Source of the DNA: Bacillota bacterium
GTDB lineage: Bacteria; Bacillota; Clostridia; Oscillospirales; Ruminococcaceae
Length of the DNA: 64,000 nucleotides
Assembly (NCBI GenBank): GCA_023396215.1
Contig: JAEWWW010000015.1
Coordinates: 7,638-71,637 of the forward strand
Reading direction: 5' to 3'
The notes below the pieces were generated by a model. It saw only the letters and a program-made list of their open reading frames with translations, searched no databases and was not told the DNA's origin. A program made the position numbers and the translations under genes. This document shows, piece by piece, positions 49,858-58,272 of the stretch (positions are counted from its first letter, which is position 1; each line of letters opens with the position of its first letter).

Positions 49858-50862
49858 ATGATGAAAGCCAAGCTTTTAGCGATTATTCTTGCAATAGCAG
49901 TTGTGGTTTCTATGGTTGGATGCGCGGTACAGCCGGCAGCCAATCTTCCGCAGCAGCAGCCCGGCGGCGCACAGAGCCAGAATTCTCAAGAGCAACCCCC
50001 GGCCGACCGATATGCAGAGGTTATCGATACCCCAGAAGGTAAGTTTACCATATACTTCTTCCAGCTTGACTTTCACTCTAGCGACACCGATAAATCGGGC
50101 GACTGCTCGCTGCTTATCTCTCCGGATGGACAAACCATGCTGATTGATTCCGGCAATGTAAGCTGCGGCAACCAGGTGCTGGGGTATCTAAAGGATTTGG
50201 GTATCAGCAAGATTGACCATCTGGTTGTGTCCCACCCTCATATCGACCACATCGGGTGCATTGTGCAGATCGCCAAGGAACACCAGATTGGCATGCACTA
50301 CCGCACAGAGCTGGAGTATGTGACCAATACCTATGTGGACTACAAAGCTTATTTTGAGAAGCACGACATTCCCACCACCTATCTGCAGGAAGGCGACGAA
50401 ATTCAGTTTGGGGAGCATGTGCGTGTCAGAGTGCTCAACCCGCCCGACGAGATTGAGTACCCGAAGGATTATCCCGACCGCAGCACCCAGTTTGTAAACA
50501 ATACCTCTCTCGCCCTGCGCTTTGACTATGGTGAGTCGACCTACCTCAGCTGCGGCGACCTTTATCAGGGAAGAGAAAAAGAGCTGCTTGAAAAATACCC
50601 CGAGCTGGTGGATGTTGACATAGCAAAAGCGAACCACCACGGGCTGGATACATCAAACAGCATTCGGTGGGTGAAGGCGGTATCGCCTAAATACGTTGTC
50701 GCCATGAGCGACGACATCAGTTCCATGAGTATTTATGAGCGCTTTAAAAATAATGAAGCTTTGTATTACAACACTTCCTACGACGGGGTAGTGCGCATCA
50801 GCATGGATGACCAAAAGAATTATGAGGTCGTTACACAGCACGATAGCTGGCTGCGTGACTAG
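49858..50862 (+). CDS. Secreted metallo-beta-lactamase-fold lipoprotein
   Basis: A 334-residue exported lipoprotein with lipobox VSMVGC (Cys22) and a Gln/Ser-rich linker to about 50. The MBL motif HPHIDH (His126, His128, Asp130, His131) is followed by GDLYQG and KANHHGL. It resembles the MBL domain of ComEC, which cleaves nucleic-acid strands, but it is free-standing and outside the membrane. By context it may cleave an extracellular phosphodiester to feed the importer; that is inference. AAGGAGCAGTTTT precedes ATG 49858. Confidence 0.8.
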   Translation: MMKAKLLAIILAIAVVVSMVGCAVQPAANLPQQQPGGAQSQNSQEQPPADRYAEVIDTPEGKFTIYFFQLDFHSSDTDKSGDCSLLISPDGQTMLIDSGNVSCGNQVLGYLKDLGISKIDHLVVSHPHIDHIGCIVQIAKEHQIGMHYRTELEYVTNTYVDYKAYFEKHDIPTTYLQEGDEIQFGEHVRVRVLNPPDEIEYPKDYPDRSTQFVNNTSLALRFDYGESTYLSCGDLYQGREKELLEKYPELVDVDIAKANHHGLDTSNSIRWVKAVSPKYVVAMSDDISSMSIYERFKNNEALYYNTSYDGVVRISMDDQKNYEVVTQHDSWLRD

Positions 50863-50916
50863 GGCGTTTTCAAAAAGCCCTTGGACGGCCCATGCACACG
50901 GTTGTGAGAGCATGCC

Positions 50917-50946
50917 AAAGCCCGGTATGTACCATACCGGGCCTTC
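50917..50946. terminator. Bidirectional hairpin between MBL and DeoR genes
   Basis: GCCCGGTATG (50920-50929) pairs with CATACCGGGC (50933-50942), flanked by AAA and CTT. It serves convergent genes. Confidence 0.6.
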
Positions 50947-50953
50947 ATGAAAG

Positions 50954-51694
50954 CTATACTCGTATTGTCTTTTGAGCCAAATTTTTGGGGACATCCTGCG
51001 CATCGGTGATTAACAAATCAATATTGCTTGCCGTAAAGGCGTTTCGCAGGGAGGGTTTGTTAATCTTATTGCCGGTAAACATACAAATGCGCTTTTTTGC
51101 GCGGAGCATTGCCGTCTTCACAATGGGTATAAGCTGGATAGAGTTGTAGCCAACAATCCCTTCAGAAGAGATGGAGTGGCAGGAGAAAAAGGCTTTGTCG
51201 TAATTGAAGCTGTTGATAAACTCTACCGCATCATTGCTATAAAGGGCACTGTTTCGTTCGATGTAAAGGCCTCCGCTGCCAAAAATATCATGGCTGCTGT
51301 CTGAAAGCAAACCGACGACCTGAATACTGTTGGTTACCACCGTCAGGTTTTTCTTTTCACGAATAAAGGTTGCTATTGGTAAAACGGTACTGGATGCAGC
51401 CAGAAATATGACATCCCCATCACCAACCAGCTCGGCAGCCTTTTTTGCGATAAGCACTTTGGGGTCGGCCAATGGGTCTGTATCAATGGCAAGGGGGCTT
51501 CTTATTTCGACTTCGGATTTTGCAATGGCCCCGCCATGGCTTCGTATAATCAGCCCGCGGCGGTCCAGTTCGGCAAGGTCACGGCGAACGGTGGAAAGAC
51601 TGGCATAGAGGATATTTTTTAGTTCCTCGGACGTTATGAACTTTTTTTCATTTATAATAGACAGTATTTGTACAAGCCGTTCTTCCTGAAACAT
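50954..51694 (-). CDS. DeoR-family regulator
   Basis: A 246-residue repressor. An N-terminal HTH (FQEERLVQILSIINEKKFITSEELKNILYASLSTVRRDLAELDRRGLIIRSHGGAI) is followed by the DeoR effector domain with the phosphosugar-binding look (DVIFLAASSTVLPIATFI, VVTNSIQVVGLL). Members sense phosphorylated sugars or polyols. It lies 20 bases downstream of the second DeoR gene on the same strand. It is a plausible regulator of the ABC importer. Confidence 0.88.
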   Translation of the reverse strand: MFQEERLVQILSIINEKKFITSEELKNILYASLSTVRRDLAELDRRGLIIRSHGGAIAKSEVEIRSPLAIDTDPLADPKVLIAKKAAELVGDGDVIFLAASSTVLPIATFIREKKNLTVVTNSIQVVGLLSDSSHDIFGSGGLYIERNSALYSNDAVEFINSFNYDKAFFSCHSISSEGIVGYNSIQLIPIVKTAMLRAKKRICMFTGNKINKPSLRNAFTASNIDLLITDAQDVPKNLAQKTIRV

Positions 51695-51713
51695 GCAATA
51701 CCTCCGATGGCTA

Positions 51714-52451
51714 TTATACGCGTATCACAGTTGCCCGCGTATTCTGAGGGCTAACCGGGTCGTCGGTGATGATGAAGTCGAACTCATCGATGTGTGCGAT
51801 ATTGAAGGCCCTGTCCAGATTCATTTTCGACCGGTCGCATAGCAGGACATTTTTGGCAGAGTGGGAAAACACGACGCGGCGTATCGAGGCGGCTTTATGC
51901 ACTGTTTCGGCAGCGTACCCCAGATTGGTGACTGCCACGCTGGACATAAACGCAATATTGAAATTGTATTTTCTGGTAAATTCCTCAGCCATGCTGCCCG
52001 CAAAGGCATGGGAACGGCCAGAGAATTTTCCGCCTATCAGTATCAGCTTTATGTTGCTGCCACTCAGCTTTGAAGCTACCGCGATGCTGTTGGTTATGAC
52101 AGTCAGGTTGCTTTTATATACAAGGTAGTCGGCCATGTACAGCGTGGTGGAGGATGAATCGAGAAAGATGATGTTGTTATCGCTCACCAGCTTTGCGGCT
52201 TCGCGGGCAATCAGGCTTTTGGCTTCAGCGTGTATATTTATCCTGAATGATATATAAGGGTCAGAGTGCATCTCGGATATGGGGATGACGCCGTTTTTGC
52301 TGCATACAACCATCTCACGGCTGGAAAGCTCGGCCAGGTCGCGGCGAACGGTGGACGAACTGACGCCTAAGATTTGGGCCAGCTCAGCTATGGTACAGAA
52401 CTTCTTCTTGTGAAGTATCTCCATGATTACTGTTATCCGTTGTTCCCGCAA
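51714..52451 (-). CDS. DeoR-family regulator, tandem paralogue
   Basis: A 245-residue repressor of the same architecture (MREQRITVIMEILHKKKFCTIAELAQILGVSSSTVRRDLAELSSREMVVCSKNGVI; IFLDSSSTTLYMADYL; VITNSIAVASKL). It shares clear similarity with its neighbour but has diverged in the HTH. Two consecutive DeoR proteins suggest either a heteromeric repressor or two effectors. The promoter at 52497-52525 (minus) drives both. Confidence 0.88.
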   Translation of the reverse strand: MREQRITVIMEILHKKKFCTIAELAQILGVSSSTVRRDLAELSSREMVVCSKNGVIPISEMHSDPYISFRINIHAEAKSLIAREAAKLVSDNNIIFLDSSSTTLYMADYLVYKSNLTVITNSIAVASKLSGSNIKLILIGGKFSGRSHAFAGSMAEEFTRKYNFNIAFMSSVAVTNLGYAAETVHKAASIRRVVFSHSAKNVLLCDRSKMNLDRAFNIAHIDEFDFIITDDPVSPQNTRATVIRV

Positions 52452-52496
52452 CCGACCCTCACCCCATTTCTCATGTGATGCTGTTCATTGGCCTAT

Positions 52497-52525
52497 ATCG
52501 TATCAAATCAAAAATTTAATGTCAA
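52497..52525 (-). promoter_or_regulatory. Sigma-A promoter of the DeoR pair
   Basis: On the minus strand TTGACA (52525-52520), a 17-base spacer and TACGAT (52502-52497). It lies about 50 bases before the first DeoR start. Confidence 0.75.
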
Positions 52526-52580
52526 GAAACACTGCAAAAGCAGAAAACAATGCTCCAAACAAATTAGAAGGTGTAAACGA

Positions 52581-53597
52581 ATGGTTGAATTTATTTCAAA
52601 AAGCACACAGCAGTACAAGGCCAATCTGCATTGCCACAGCACTCTTTCGGATGGCCACCTCACCCCGCAGCAGCTAAAAGAAGCGTATAAAAACAACGGC
52701 TATTCCATACTTGCCATTACCGACCACGAAACCCCCTATAACCATAGCGGCATGAACGAAAGTGACTTCTTAATGCTGACCGCCTATGAAGCCTACATCC
52801 GTTGCGAACCAAAGGCGAATTCGTACCTGCCCGAGGTGCACCTGAACCTTTTTGCCCGCGAGCCCGACAACCTGAAAATGGTGTGCTACAACCATGATTA
52901 CTGCAAATACTTAACCGACGAGCAGCAGGATGCCCTTGAAAAGGTGGGCAGCACCGAGCCCCGCCGTTACCAGCGTGAGTATATCCAGCGTTTTATCGAT
53001 ACGGCGGTGGAGCATGATTATCTGGTGAGCTACAATCATCCCTGCTGGTCGATGGAGGACCTTAACGAGGTGCTTGCATATGACAACTGCTTTAGCTTAG
53101 AGATGTGCAACTACTGCTCGTACCTGCAAAACCGTTACGAGCACAACGAGATGCTGTACGACATGATGCTGCGGCGTGGAAAGCGCATATTCTGCCATGG
53201 CGGCGACGATAACCATAATTCAAAGCCATTGGATGATTTCCTCTCCGACTCCTTCGGTGCGTTTACCATGATTTACCCTGAAAGGTTTGACTACGCCTCG
53301 GTGGTAAAGGCTCTTGAAAAGGGCGATTTCTATGCTTCCATGGGCCCCAGAATCACCCAGCTTTGGATAGACGGAAAAACCAAAAGAGCGCACCTTGAAG
53401 CGGAAGGCGGGGTACAGCTCATTATGCACCTTGGCAGCAAAAGCCCCCGAAATGTATACCGGAAAGACGGCGGGCAGGTGACCAGCGGTGATTTTGTCAT
53501 CCCTGATGAGGCCAGGTACCTGCGCTTTACTGTGATGGATGAAAAGGGGCGCACCGCCGATACCCGCGGATACTTCCGTGACGAATGGGATTTCTAA
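52581..53597 (+). CDS. PHP-domain phosphoesterase
   Basis: A 338-residue metal-dependent hydrolase: NLHCHSTLSDG at the N-terminus, ITDHE, YNHPCWS and HGGDDNHN towards the C-terminus supply the PHP metal ligands. It resembles the PHP nucleases/phosphatases that act on small phosphoesters. It is cytoplasmic (no signal). The C-terminal 90 residues form a beta domain (LHLEAEGGVQLIMHLGSKSP). AGAAGGTG precedes ATG 52581; the frame extends 31 codons upstream without a ribosome site. Its place between the DeoR pair and the ATPase suggests it works on imported substrate. Confidence 0.82.
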   Translation: MVEFISKSTQQYKANLHCHSTLSDGHLTPQQLKEAYKNNGYSILAITDHETPYNHSGMNESDFLMLTAYEAYIRCEPKANSYLPEVHLNLFAREPDNLKMVCYNHDYCKYLTDEQQDALEKVGSTEPRRYQREYIQRFIDTAVEHDYLVSYNHPCWSMEDLNEVLAYDNCFSLEMCNYCSYLQNRYEHNEMLYDMMLRRGKRIFCHGGDDNHNSKPLDDFLSDSFGAFTMIYPERFDYASVVKALEKGDFYASMGPRITQLWIDGKTKRAHLEAEGGVQLIMHLGSKSPRNVYRKDGGQVTSGDFVIPDEARYLRFTVMDEKGRTADTRGYFRDEWDF

Positions 53598-53684
53598 GCT
53601 GAGCCAAACGGCTGCTCCCTTTAGGAGCGGGCGGGTTTACAATATTCAAAGCAGGGAAGCCCAAGGTGACCCCGACAGTTTTGT

Positions 53685-54533
53685 TTACAGGTATAGTATC
53701 TCCTCCAACTGTTCCAGCTGCCGAAGCTCCCCGCTATCCTGTTTGCTGCCGCCCACAAGCTGCATGTACTGGCCGGGGGTTATGCCTGTCTGCTTGCGAA
53801 ACACCTTGCACAGATAGTTGGCGCCTGAAAAACCGGTCATTGCCGCTACCGCTTCGTGGGAATAGCCCCCTGCCTGCAGAAGAAGCTTGACCCTCTCGAT
53901 GCGTATTTGGGTGAGATACTGCCCCGGCGTCATGCCCATAGCGGCCGAAAACACCCGGATGAGATGGCTTTTGCTGACCTCCAGCGACTGGGCCAGTTCC
54001 TCGACGCCATAGAGATGGGCAAAGTTCTCTTCCATCAGGGCGATGGCCTGCTCCACCAGAGAGGGCCTTCGGGGCGCCTCCTCGTTAGCCCGAACCAGCT
54101 CCATGACCAGTTGGTAGGCAATCCCACTGCCACGGCACCCGCCCAATGCAAGCCCCAGCTCAATCTCGTTTTTGCTCTGGCGCAGCAGTCGGGCAAGCTC
54201 GGCCGCCGCGATGGCCGGCACCATGCCCTCCTGCTCTTCCAGAACTGGAGTGAGAAAAGCCTCCGCCAGCCTGCCCCCCAGCACCGCGTAGATGTATTCG
54301 CTGCCAAGCCGGGGCATGCTCTGTGCGCCGCTTCCCAACAGTATGCCCTGCAGGGGTGTTGTGCCCATCTTAACGGCGGCAGGAACAGCCAGTAAAAAGC
54401 ATCCCTTTGGCGGAAGCGGAAGCATACCGTCGGTCTGCCCGATACCCGCCAGAAAAACCTCTTGCGCCACCAATGCAGGCGGCGCCGGAACCGGTATGTA
54501 ATGGGCTTGTTGGTCAAGCTGCTTTAGTATCAT
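53685..54533 (-). CDS. AraC-family regulator
   Basis: A 282-residue regulator. The C-terminal AraC DNA-binding domain has two HTH motifs (LYGVEELAQSLEVSKSHLIRVFSAAMGMTPGQYLTQIRIERVKLLL; YSHEAVAAMTGFSGANYLCKVFRKQTGITPGQYMQL). The N-terminal 150 residues are an unrecognised sensor region. AGGGG lies 9 bases before ATG 54533. It is convergent with the PHP gene and divergent from the ATPase gene, which it may control. Confidence 0.88.
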   Translation of the reverse strand: MILKQLDQQAHYIPVPAPPALVAQEVFLAGIGQTDGMLPLPPKGCFLLAVPAAVKMGTTPLQGILLGSGAQSMPRLGSEYIYAVLGGRLAEAFLTPVLEEQEGMVPAIAAAELARLLRQSKNEIELGLALGGCRGSGIAYQLVMELVRANEEAPRRPSLVEQAIALMEENFAHLYGVEELAQSLEVSKSHLIRVFSAAMGMTPGQYLTQIRIERVKLLLQAGGYSHEAVAAMTGFSGANYLCKVFRKQTGITPGQYMQLVGGSKQDSGELRQLEQLEEILYL

Positions 54534-54568
54534 TATCTTACCCCTGCAATCAACATTTTGCTATTGTA

Positions 54569-54598
54569 TTGCCTGTAAACGGCTGGTATCATTATTGT
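54569..54598 (+). promoter_or_regulatory. Weak promoter before the ABC ATPase gene
   Basis: TTGCCT (54569-54574) and TATTGT (54593-54598) with an 18-base spacer. It is a poor consensus, as expected for an activator-dependent promoter beside an AraC gene. Confidence 0.4.
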
Positions 54599-54660
54599 AT
54601 CTCTATTGAGGAGATAAATCAACATATCAATAAATTACTATAAAGAGATGAGGTTTTGCC

Positions 54661-55776
54661 ATGGCAAGCATAACAATGAAGCATCTGTATAAGCGTTACC
54701 CCGGCGGGGTAAATGCGGTAAACGATGTGAACCTCGAGATTGCCGACAAGGAGTTTGTGGTATTGGTTGGCCCTTCGGGCTGCGGTAAATCCACCACCCT
54801 GCGCATGATTGCCGGTTTGGAAGAAATCAGCGACGGCGAAATGTATATCGGCGACCGTCTGGTGAACGATGTGGCCCCCAAAGAGCGCGACATCGCAATG
54901 GTTTTCCAGAACTATGCTTTGTACCCCCATATGACGGTGGAAAAAAACATGTCCTTTGGGTTGGAGCTGCGCAAGGTTCCCAAGAGTGAAATCAAGCAAA
55001 AGGTTGAAGCTGCCGCTAAGGTGCTGAGCATTGAGCATCTGCTTTCGCGTAAACCCAAGGCGCTGTCTGGCGGTGAGCGCCAGCGTGTTGCCCTCGGCCG
55101 TGCTATGGTGCGTGACCCAGCGGTCTTCCTGCTGGACGAACCCCTTTCTAATCTGGACGCTAAGCTGCGTTCCCAGATGCGCACCGAGATTTCTAAGTTA
55201 CATAAAAGCCTGGGCACCACCTTTATATATGTAACACACGACCAGATAGAAGCCATGACCATGGGCGACCGCATTGTGGTTATGAAGGATGGCGTTGTGC
55301 AGCAGGTGGATACCCCCCAGAATGTTTATGACAAGCCCGCAAATATGTTTGTCGCCGGATTTATCGGCTCTCCCCAGATGAACTTTATTGACGCACAGGT
55401 TGTGCAGAAGGATGGCGCTTACTTCATCCTTATCTGCGGCAACGTCATGATTCCTGTCCCGCCCAGCAAGGCGTCACCGGAGACAATGGCCAAGCTGCTC
55501 GACAAGCCTGTGGTGCTGGGTGTTCGCCCCGAGGCACTGCATGACGAGCCCATCTTCACCGAAGCGGAGAATGCAGCAATACTGGAAGCACAGGTTGAAC
55601 TGGCTGAAATGATGGGTTCTGAGGTTTACCTCTACCTGAATTATGGCGATGTTAAGCTGACCGCCAAGGTTCCCGCCCGCACTGCGGCCAAAATGGGCGA
55701 AACACTGAAGATTGCCATTGATGTAAACCATATCTATCTGTTTGACAAAGAGACCGGCGCGGCTATCTTTAACTAA
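54661..55776 (+). CDS. ABC importer ATPase, UgpC/MsmK/MalK type
   Basis: A 371-residue ATPase: Walker A GPSGCGKST, signature LSGGERQRVALGRAM, Walker B VFLLDEPLSNLD, switch VTHDQIEAMTMGDRI, and a C-terminal regulatory (TOBE-like) domain of about 135 residues. MsmK-type ATPases can serve several carbohydrate importers, which explains its separation from the permease genes by five genes. A terminator and copy C of the dispersed repeat follow. Confidence 0.92.
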   Translation: MASITMKHLYKRYPGGVNAVNDVNLEIADKEFVVLVGPSGCGKSTTLRMIAGLEEISDGEMYIGDRLVNDVAPKERDIAMVFQNYALYPHMTVEKNMSFGLELRKVPKSEIKQKVEAAAKVLSIEHLLSRKPKALSGGERQRVALGRAMVRDPAVFLLDEPLSNLDAKLRSQMRTEISKLHKSLGTTFIYVTHDQIEAMTMGDRIVVMKDGVVQQVDTPQNVYDKPANMFVAGFIGSPQMNFIDAQVVQKDGAYFILICGNVMIPVPPSKASPETMAKLLDKPVVLGVRPEALHDEPIFTEAENAAILEAQVELAEMMGSEVYLYLNYGDVKLTAKVPARTAAKMGETLKIAIDVNHIYLFDKETGAAIFN

Positions 55777-55800
55777 GCAATCTGAATGTATTATTGCAAG

Positions 55801-55829
55801 AAAGGGAACTCCCGCGGGGGTTCCCTTTT
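55801..55829 (+). terminator. Rho-independent terminator after the ABC ATPase
   Basis: AAAGGGAAC (55801-55809) pairs with GTTCCCTTT (55820-55828), with extra CCC/GGG pairs inside. Copy C of the dispersed repeat begins at its last base. Confidence 0.8.
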
Positions 55830-55900
55830 GAGAGTGTCAAAGGATTGACACTCTTCACAAGGGGGACTTCGTGAGCACCCCCAAGCAGTTTTAATTGCAG
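55829..55900 (+). repeat. Dispersed intergenic repeat, copy C (internally deleted)
   Basis: It begins TTGAGAGTGTCAA and continues to ...CAAGGGGGACTTCGTG, then jumps to AGCACCCCCAAGCA-GTTTT. About 50 bases present in copy A (18178-18226) are missing. The deletion lies between two TCGTG words, which suggests loss by recombination or slippage. It starts at the end of the ATPase terminator. Confidence 0.7.
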
Positions 55901-55906
55901 ATTCTC

Positions 55907-55935
55907 TTGCAATATTTACCAGCCTGAAGTAGGAT
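55907..55935 (+). promoter_or_regulatory. Promoter of the two-component operon
   Basis: TTGCAA (55907-55912), a 17-base spacer and TAGGAT (55930-55935), about 140 bases before the response regulator. Confidence 0.6.
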
Positions 55936-56073
55936 AAAACAGGATAGCTACAGCGCTGGCGGAGAGCTTTTTTGCCGGGCGACAGGAAAGCCCGCCGACC
56001 TGTGGTTGAAGGCAAGCCGGAGAGTCGAGCCAAGCCGTAAAGCAGCGACAGCATCAGGAGAGGGGAGCGCCAT

Positions 56074-56775
56074 ATGACAATCCTCATTGCGGACGACGAG
56101 ATGGATATCCGAAACTTGATAAAAATCAGTCTTGAGGAAGCCGGGTACACCGCCGTGACGGCACAGAACGGAAAAGAAGCGTGGGATATTCTGACCGAGC
56201 AGGAGGTTCATCTGGCCATCCTCGACGTTATGATGCCGGTGATGGACGGCTTTAACCTGCTGCGCAAAATACGGGACCACAGCACCATCCCCGTCATTTT
56301 TCTCACCGCGAGGGCAGACGATATGGATAAGGTGCTGGGGCTGGGTCTGGGCGCCGACGACTATCTCGCAAAGCCCTTTTCGGTGGCCGAGCTGGTGGCC
56401 CGGGTGGGCGCGCAGTTGCGCCGGAGCAACGAATATCTGCCCATCAGGGAAAAAGCCGACGCGCGCATTGTGTATGGCAACCTCTCTATAGACAAAGAAA
56501 AGTGCTGCGCCTTTAAGGACGGAACTCCCATCGAGCTTGGCGCGAAGGAGTACAAGCTGCTTCTGTATTTTATGGAAAACCCGGAACGGGTTTTTACCAA
56601 GCGGCAGCTTTACCATGCGGTGTGGGATGACGAGTTTTATTACGACGACAACACTGTGATGGTCCACATCAGCCGCATCAGGAGCCGTATTGAGGAGGAA
56701 CCGCAGAAGCCGCAGTACCTGAAAACCATTCGCGGCATCGGGTACAAGCTTCATTACATAGGTGGCAAGCCATGA
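56074..56775 (+). CDS. OmpR-family response regulator
   Basis: A 233-residue regulator. The receiver domain has acidic DDE near the N-terminus, phospho-acceptor Asp51 (LDVMMP), Thr78 and Lys100 (LAKPF). The C-terminal winged helix carries LGAKEYKLLLYFMENPERVFTKRQLYHAVW and TVMVHISRIRSRIEEEPQKPQYLKTIRGIGYKL. It is VanR-like in layout. GGAGAGGGGAGCG precedes the ATG. It overlaps the kinase gene by 4 bases. Confidence 0.92.
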   Translation: MTILIADDEMDIRNLIKISLEEAGYTAVTAQNGKEAWDILTEQEVHLAILDVMMPVMDGFNLLRKIRDHSTIPVIFLTARADDMDKVLGLGLGADDYLAKPFSVAELVARVGAQLRRSNEYLPIREKADARIVYGNLSIDKEKCCAFKDGTPIELGAKEYKLLLYFMENPERVFTKRQLYHAVWDDEFYYDDNTVMVHISRIRSRIEEEPQKPQYLKTIRGIGYKLHYIGGKP

Positions 56776-58175
56776 AAAGAAAGCTGTCTAACCAGTTCCT
56801 CTTAAACTTTCTGGTGGTGTTCCTACTGACCATACTGGCCACGGCGCTTGCTATTTTGCTGCTGTCCTTTGCCAGCAAAATTACCTCAAATGCATTTGCA
56901 AAAAATAGATATCCCGCAAGCTCTGTCATGCGGGACGACTACACGCAGATTGACGCTGCCCCGGTTGTTCAAAGCGGCGGCAGTGTGCAGATTATTGATA
57001 AAGAATACCGTGTGGTTTACTCGCAGGGCAAGGATACGATTGGAAAAGTACAATTGAGCGCTGCCGAATTCACGGATTTTTTGGTACAGAGCAAAAGTAA
57101 GGAATCGTTATACCACCACGATATCCTGTACAATGCGCAGGGTGAATTTTGGCTGATTGTAACCTTTCCCGCTTCCATCAGGATTGATTTTAATCTCATA
57201 CTAAACACAAAGGCCGCTACCGGAGATTTTGGCAAGGCTGCCCTTGTTTTTACCACGGTTATTTTTATTTATCTTTTGTTCCTTGCCATACTTACCATTA
57301 TTTATTCCAGAATCACCGCTTTAAAAATTACCGTGCCGCTAAAAAAGCTTACCGACGGCACAAGGCTGCTCAGAGAGGGCGACTATTCGGCGCGGGTGGA
57401 TTTGCGCCTGGACAATGAATTTGCCGAGCTGCAAAACACCTTCAACGACATGGCCGCCCGGATTGAGCATGAGATATCCCTGCGAAAAAAGTCGGAGGAG
57501 GACAGGCGGCGGCTGGTTTTGGATATATCCCATGACCTGAAAAACCCCATGGCAAGCATACAGGGCTATGCGGAGCTCGTCATGCAGAAGTCAGGCATGA
57601 GCGAGCAGGAGCGCGGCGCGTATCTGGGGGTTATCTATCAAAACAGCCAGAGAGCCAACCACCTGCTCACCGAACTGTTTGAGCTTTCCCAGATGGATAG
57701 CCCCGAGTTTGCGCTGAAGCCGGTGAAAACAGACCTCTGCGAAACGCTGCGGCAGATATGCGGCGAGCTTGTGCCGCAGCTGGAGCACGCAGACTTTGCG
57801 TATGAATTCGACATCCCCGAGGAGCCCGTTTTTGTGCTGCTGGATGCAGACCGGTTTGGCCGCATCATTCAAAACCTTGCCAGCAACGCGGTGCGGTATA
57901 ATTCCCGGGGCACGACCATCGCCGTCAGCCTGACGGTGCAAAACAACCGGGCGGTGACCACTTTCAGCGACGACGGGGTGGGGATTCCGGCCCATCTTGC
58001 GCAGGATATCTTCAAGCCCTTTGTTCGGGCCGATGCTTCCCGCAACTTCAAAACCGGCGGCAGCGGGCTTGGGCTTTCCATCGCGAAGAAAATTGCCGAG
58101 GCGCACGGCGGAGATTTGACGCTGCACCAAGGCGGCGAGGGCTGTACCTTCAGGCTCGAGCTGCCCACAATTTAA
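56772..58175 (+). CDS. Sensor histidine kinase
   Basis: A 467-residue kinase. Two membrane helices (about 10-34 and 156-179) enclose an extracellular sensor of about 120 residues. A HAMP domain (ITALKITVPLKKLTDGTRLLREGDYSARVDL) leads to the HisKA His254 (LDISHDLKNPM). The ATPase N box is NLASNAVRYN, G1 is DDGVGIP and G2 is GSGLGLSIAKK. It presumably phosphorylates the upstream regulator in response to an extracellular signal. The downstream methyltransferases could be targets. Confidence 0.92.
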   Translation: MKRKLSNQFLLNFLVVFLLTILATALAILLLSFASKITSNAFAKNRYPASSVMRDDYTQIDAAPVVQSGGSVQIIDKEYRVVYSQGKDTIGKVQLSAAEFTDFLVQSKSKESLYHHDILYNAQGEFWLIVTFPASIRIDFNLILNTKAATGDFGKAALVFTTVIFIYLLFLAILTIIYSRITALKITVPLKKLTDGTRLLREGDYSARVDLRLDNEFAELQNTFNDMAARIEHEISLRKKSEEDRRRLVLDISHDLKNPMASIQGYAELVMQKSGMSEQERGAYLGVIYQNSQRANHLLTELFELSQMDSPEFALKPVKTDLCETLRQICGELVPQLEHADFAYEFDIPEEPVFVLLDADRFGRIIQNLASNAVRYNSRGTTIAVSLTVQNNRAVTTFSDDGVGIPAHLAQDIFKPFVRADASRNFKTGGSGLGLSIAKKIAEAHGGDLTLHQGGEGCTFRLELPTI

Positions 58176-58272
58176 GACGGATTTAAGGTTTGGTTTAGCT
58201 GTATTTCAGGTTCGGTTGCTATGATGGCAATGGATCTGAAATACAGCTATTTTATTGGGAGGTGATGGATGT

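Noticed and set aside
54571..54590. A CcpA-like cre site (TGTAAACGGCTGG) before the ABC ATPase gene
   Set aside because: The right half does not match the consensus (no NTNNCA), so I do not call it.
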